Program-made: the position numbers and the translations under genes
Notes under the pieces: model-generated
What the model saw: only the letters and a program-made list of their open reading frames with translations
The model's database searches: none
What the model was told of the DNA's origin: nothing
Shown: positions 59,655 through 64,000 of the stretch, in pieces
Position numbering within the stretch: the stretch's first letter is position 1
Layout of the letters: every line of letters starts with the position of its first letter
NCBI GenBank assembly: GCA_037953625.1
Contig: CM075655.1
Coordinates: 116,319,001 to 116,383,000, forward strand
From: Crotalaria pallida
Lineage: Eukaryota; Streptophyta; Magnoliopsida; Fabales; Fabaceae
DNA: 64,000 nucleotides
Direction: 5' to 3'

Positions 59655-59698
<44 letters not shown>
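59655..59698. repeat. Poly-G run, 44 bases
   Basis: Forty-four consecutive G residues on the plus strand, directly followed by AAAGGGGG. Such a long mononucleotide G tract is rare in plant nuclear DNA; it could be a real repeat or an assembly or base-calling artefact. Confidence 0.9.
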
Positions 59699-59699
<1 letters not shown>

Positions 59700-60085
59700 A
59701 AGGGGGTTAATGGGTGAGGTCTCTAACACTGATAGGTCTCACCATACCTTCTACCTAGACTTGCTTTGGTAGAGAGTGGAAGTTGCTGTGGTCCAAAGTC
59801 TAAATGTTTGCAGGCATTGGACTAGGTCTTTTCCCTTTATTTATATAAATAAATAATATCAGTGAGGAGTGGCGACCACATAGCTTTTGATCTCTATTCA
59901 ATTACTCATTGTGGCATGGTTGGCATTCACTACACGATAATTGCATATCCTTATGAAATGCAGAGCTATTTACTTGATACCCATACTCTTTATCTGCCAA
60001 AGCTGCAACTCTGCAATTAGCATATAAGTTAACTTGCTGAACGCGTCACCTATTATTCATAACGAGTATTTTGGCAATTGCTTCT

Positions 60086-60120
<35 letters not shown>

Positions 60121-60280
60121 AGTAAAGCTTAGCCAACCTTGTGAGACTAGATGGCCTGGCTCTTAATAGGAACTAGAGAGGTAATGGGGGATGAGGGAAG
60201 GGAAATTAGGATAAAGAACATTGGTAGGGATCGAAACCACACCTCTGACATACTGAACTATCAACTTGGGTCAGGAACAG
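60086..60280 (-). mobile_element. SINE, reverse orientation
   Basis: A run of about 33 T at 60087-60119 is the A tail on the minus strand. In reverse complement, GTGGTTTCGATCCC is a B-box-like element and AAGTTGATAGTTCAGTATG an A-box-like head near 60255-60270. Target-site duplications were not identified. Confidence 0.7.
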
Positions 60281-60289
60281 CCAAGCTTT

Positions 60290-61169
60290 TTTGGAGTTGG
60301 CTACATAGAATAATGGACTTTAATTGCTCCATTTTAAATATCAGTGTTTTTCCTCATGTTTAACTTTATACTCCCTGCATTCCTCAACAAGTTTTTTATA
60401 ATCTAAATAATATTAAGAGATTTTCTAAGGTTTGTTTTAAGGGAATATTCCAAATCGATTGGATTGGGACCACTAGTTATGGACCACGCAATAATTTATC
60501 ACATCTCTGAGCACATGTTAAGCATAATTAACAAATAAATTTTTAAGGAAAATATTTTTTTATGTTTCGGGGTGTGATGTTGAGTTTTTTAAGGAAAGAT
60601 TAACATATGTCTTAGGACGCACATTAGAAAATCCCTAATAATTATAAGAATAATTTTAAAAATGTATACAAAATAATTTTAATTCCAATACTACTAACAA
60701 TATTAATTAATTTCTTTAATTCTTGCAAATTTTTACAATTAAGAGTTTATATTAAGGAACAAAGGTAGTATATAGAAGTTTAAGAGTAGGCATGTATGCA
60801 TAATCAGTCCCAGCTAGTTTGATAGACTCTTTTTTTTTTTTTTTTTGGATGGAAAGGAGGAGACGTTTGACAGAAGTTTGTTTCATGTACGAGATGTTGT
60901 TAATATTCTGCCATTTATCAATTGACCAGCACTGTTTCACGCTGAAGGCCTATAAGAAGGGTGATTTAGAAAACAGTCTCAACAAAAGGAATTTGCACAG
61001 AACCACCAAACAACAAAAATAATATAATTAATTTTCTCCAGTGCTTTCTTTTAAGGATACACTAGCATGAAAAGCAAGAATTACTAGGATACAGAAGTGG
61101 ATCCAAACGAAGACAAGTCTATATATCCTAGGTTTGGCCAAAAGAATAATAAAAAGTACAGATGTTACT
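60290..61169. other. Intergenic DNA downstream of PAS2
   Basis: AT-rich DNA and a T run at 60830-60846. The part next to 61170 is the PAS2 3' UTR. No other gene is visible. Confidence 0.55.
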
Positions 61170-63860
61170 CTACTCTCTCTTTGATTTCGAGAGAGCTTTC
61201 TTCCTCTGTGCAAGCATGTATCTATACATGTGAGGGCTACCTGCATAAAATTATGCCATCCAAACAGTTACAAACAAGGTCAGCATAAGGAATATTTGCC
61301 AAAATGTCAGCGGTAAGAAATAAAGATGTTAAGTTCATGCCTGGAACATAGATTCCCAATGCAAGAATAGCGGCGTAGAAGTAATCGAATGAGAAGTTCC
61401 ATTTGTTGGGCATCCTTATGCAATACTTCTCAGATGCCTGAAAAAAACCATAGGTCATTGACTTGAATCATGAAAAACCACCATATCAAATAGTTCCAGA
61501 ATCAAAATCACGAGTGAGTGACAAACTATCAACTCTGCCTATTTCTCTTTTGTCATTTTAGGAATCTCAAGACAATACAGGTGGTCAAGGTTTTGAAAGA
61601 TAAACCAACAAAAACTTAGAGCAATGCAGAATGCAAAATTTTAGGGAGGAGATCACTCTTTCTTGCTTGACTATGCCAAACTCTGTAAGACCTCTCTGTA
61701 TTGAGGAAACCCTCATATAGAACTTGCCCTAGGTATAATGATTAGTAAGTATAAGGGCAAAACAACAGGATATATATTTGTGACACAAACAAGACAAACC
61801 AGGGGGTTGATTTCTCCTACAAGTTTCTAAAAGCATTGCGGACATTTGCTCTTCTAATTCTTTACCTTAATGAATGGCAAGGCGATGTATATTAGACCAA
61901 CTTCGCTGCTGATGCCTGTTGGATAAAGCAATAAGAAAGTGCTATATCTGCAAGGAAAAATATTGTTGTTAATGTAACGCGAGGAAAATTTACCTACTAC
62001 TATATTCAACACTATAAGATCAGCATTAAAACTACATACCTGAGCCACAAGAGCCATGAAGGGGCAAATCCAAATGCCTCTTTAAAACCAAAGAAAGAAT
62101 AGCGAATGATCTGCAATGCTAACAGCAAAGATTGATCTCTGTTAAAAGTCATCTTCCTTTTTCAATCAATTGTTTTTCTATGGAAAACAAAAGGATACGG
62201 TTGCCATAAGTAAAAGAAGAATAGCAGTGGGGAGATGGGGAACCTAGCCTTAAGGTTCGCAATGCCATTGCAGTCATCCCACTCACTGCTTTAAATTGCA
62301 AACTGAAGGTACTTATAACCATTAAAGGCGTAAACTAACATTAACCAGACATGCTCAACACTCAAGTATATATTCAATGGCATCATAAATCTCTACCTTC
62401 AGTTAGTTCAGTATTTATCTCACATCAACAACATCTAAGGAGTAAGGACAACCTTTATATGTTAGGCACGAAAATCAGACATTTAAAATTGTATTATTTG
62501 AATCCTAAGTTAATAAGCTAAAAAGAGAGATTGGTACAAATTTAGTAATATGATTATGATATGCCAGGATAATCGGTTCATAATCCATGGTTAAGATTTA
62601 CATGAAGATAATTCCAAAAAATTGATCGAACCAATAACTATAAGTGGAGTAGGTTGCATTGTTTATAATTCTAGTGGATTGGTGACTTGAAGTTTTGAAC
62701 TAATTGGAGTAAGAGAATTTATCCCTAGATTGAGTTATATTCTTCTAAGTCATGGGATCCACCAATCCACGAATTTACTTTAGTTTTTGAATTTTTGTTT
62801 TCCACCATGGATGACAGTTGAATTCTGATAATACAAACAAACAGGAAACAGAAAGGGGAACAAAAATTGCGTTCAAGTTCAAACACAACAAAGAGCAAGC
62901 AAGCAATCATGAAATACTTGCCTCAGTGATAGACCAGCTGATCAATAGGGAGCTAACAAGCACATGAGACCGAATCTGTCATTCACAGATGCATGGTAAC
63001 TTGTCAATAAAAGAATATAGCTGAAAGTTGAATTGGAAAATTAAATGAATAGCAAAAGAAAATAAAAAGAAATGTTCAAGTTTGTTTTAACCTCAGGGAA
63101 ACTCCATAAGATGCCCCAAACCAGGTACAACCTTGAACTTATCTGTGGCAAGGTTGCCGATACTGGAGATCGCACCAACCCTTCATCATTGAAAAAAAGA
63201 GAGAGAGAGAGAGATCCATAAACAAACAAACAAAACAGTAACATTAAGCCGCAATTGCAGTTCTGATTGCAATTAGGTTGCATTTACTGCGATTGCGAGT
63301 ACATTCAGACGCAATTGTGGCCACATTAGAAACAATCAAAACCGCAATTTCAGTTGCAGACAGAACAATTTAAAACAATGATCAACGAATTACTCACCCA
63401 CCAAACCGTGAAGAATCTAGCACACCATGCAATCCAACGCCGCAACAAAAAAAAAAAACCCAAAACACAAAAGTAGAAGAAACTTTAGATAATTCCCTTA
63501 ATTCCACAATAAATTTGGAAAAAAATTCTGATAAAACAAACAAAAGGGTGTCACCATAGTTAATCAAAATCAAATCTTTATGTACCACCAAAATAGTGGG
63601 CAATACCTCTAACACAGCAGCGGTTTGAGCATAAAGCAAAGGTTTTTCGGCTGCATTGTAAACATTTTCATGACCCGATTCCTTCAAAGTCTTCAAAACA
63701 AGATACAGAACCTGAACCCTGCACAAATTCAGAGACTTTAGCAAGTTCAATTCAGGGGAAAAAAAAAAGGTGTGAAGAGTGAAAAATACCATCCAATGAA
63801 TACGGTCCAGTTATAGGCGGTGAGATAGAGGCGCTTGAGGAGGGAGAAGTAACCGGCCAT
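61170..63860 (-). CDS. PAS2: PASTICCINO2: very-long-chain (3R)-3-hydroxyacyl-CoA dehydratase
   Basis: The nine exons on the minus strand are 63790-63860, 63607-63718, 63398-63416, 63092-63180, 62922-62975, 62040-62110, 61866-61947, 61341-61437 and 61170-61240. They total 666 nt, encoding 221 aa, the same length as Arabidopsis PAS2. The protein is a multi-span ER membrane enzyme that removes water from 3-hydroxyacyl-CoA in the fatty acid elongase cycle. Visible landmarks are NVYNAAEKPLLYAQTAAVLE, RSPVSATLPQISSRLYLVWG, the active-site segment LLLYPTGISSEVG with Tyr147 and Glu154 spaced as in yeast Phs1, and a C-terminal KSKRE that fits a KxKxx ER retrieval signal. Two introns appear to start with GC (after 62922, GAG|GCAAGT; after 61341, CAG|GCATGA), the rest with GT. 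Exon 3 is 19 nt. The protein joins are dictated by strong conservation, so the unusual donors are likely real. Confidence 0.95.
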
Positions 63861-64000
63861 TGATTTGATTTGAGATCTATTGGGTGAAAGAGGAGAGAGC
63901 GTGCAATTCAAATGATGTGAAGATGAATATAGTTAAATACTAATAATGGAAAATGGGTATTGCATTGTATTGATTTGATTGGATTGAATACTGAGGGGAG

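Noticed and set aside
1..64000. CRISPR arrays, operons, phage or bacterial defence systems
   Set aside because: Gene structure is eukaryotic throughout; the repeats are transposons and microsatellites with no regular spacer pattern.

Overview
This window is nuclear DNA of a flowering plant. It is very AT-rich and gene-sparse. The genes have many short exons with plant-type splice sites, and all of them belong to well-known plant families. Introns and intergenic DNA are packed with plant transposon types: Stowaway-like MITEs, hAT and Mutator-like elements, tRNA-derived SINEs, LTRs, a LINE tail and a Helitron remnant. The proteins look eudicot. A legume is plausible, but I cannot prove it from this sequence alone.

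Layout, left to right. (1) 137-2999, minus: first three coding exons of a KAC/KCA-type kinesin-14; the motor lies beyond the left edge. (2) 3.3-10.7 kb: no gene. It holds a 2.4-kb Mutator-like element carrying a nested hAT and a nested Stowaway, a SINE with a 21-bp target-site duplication (TSD), and a second Mutator-like element. (3) 10.8-22 kb, minus: two tandem SRO/RCD1 genes. The first (10825-13293) is a short PARP-only derivative. The second (14986-19070, leader to about 22 kb) is a full WWE-PARP-RST RCD1 gene whose spliced leader encodes a 27-codon uORF. (4) 22.3-44.3 kb: no gene. It holds a 1.47-kb hAT, a 0.9-kb Mutator MITE, seven SINEs, a 2.7-kb solo-LTR-like element, a run of Stowaway MITEs and a perfect 298-bp tandem duplication. 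(5) 45139-50935, plus: a SVP/JOINTLESS-type MADS-box gene with a LINE tail, a MITE and a Helitron remnant in its introns. (6) 52486-57949, plus: a complete 12-exon Rab GDI gene. (7) 58-61 kb: a Copia-like LTR remnant, a 44-base poly-G run and a SINE. (8) 61170-63860, minus: a complete 9-exon PASTICCINO2 gene (very-long-chain 3-hydroxyacyl-CoA dehydratase), with two apparent GC-AG introns and a 19-nt exon.

These are independent housekeeping and regulatory genes, not a pathway cluster. The only related neighbours are the two SRO genes, which share intron positions and phases, 3'-end sequence and a promoter-like block. All five complete gene models were assembled by hand from splice sites and each closes in frame: SRO 282 aa, RCD1 579, SVP-like 226, GDI 444, PAS2 221. 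Transposon boundaries were set by target-site duplications where visible. No database search or RNA evidence was available.
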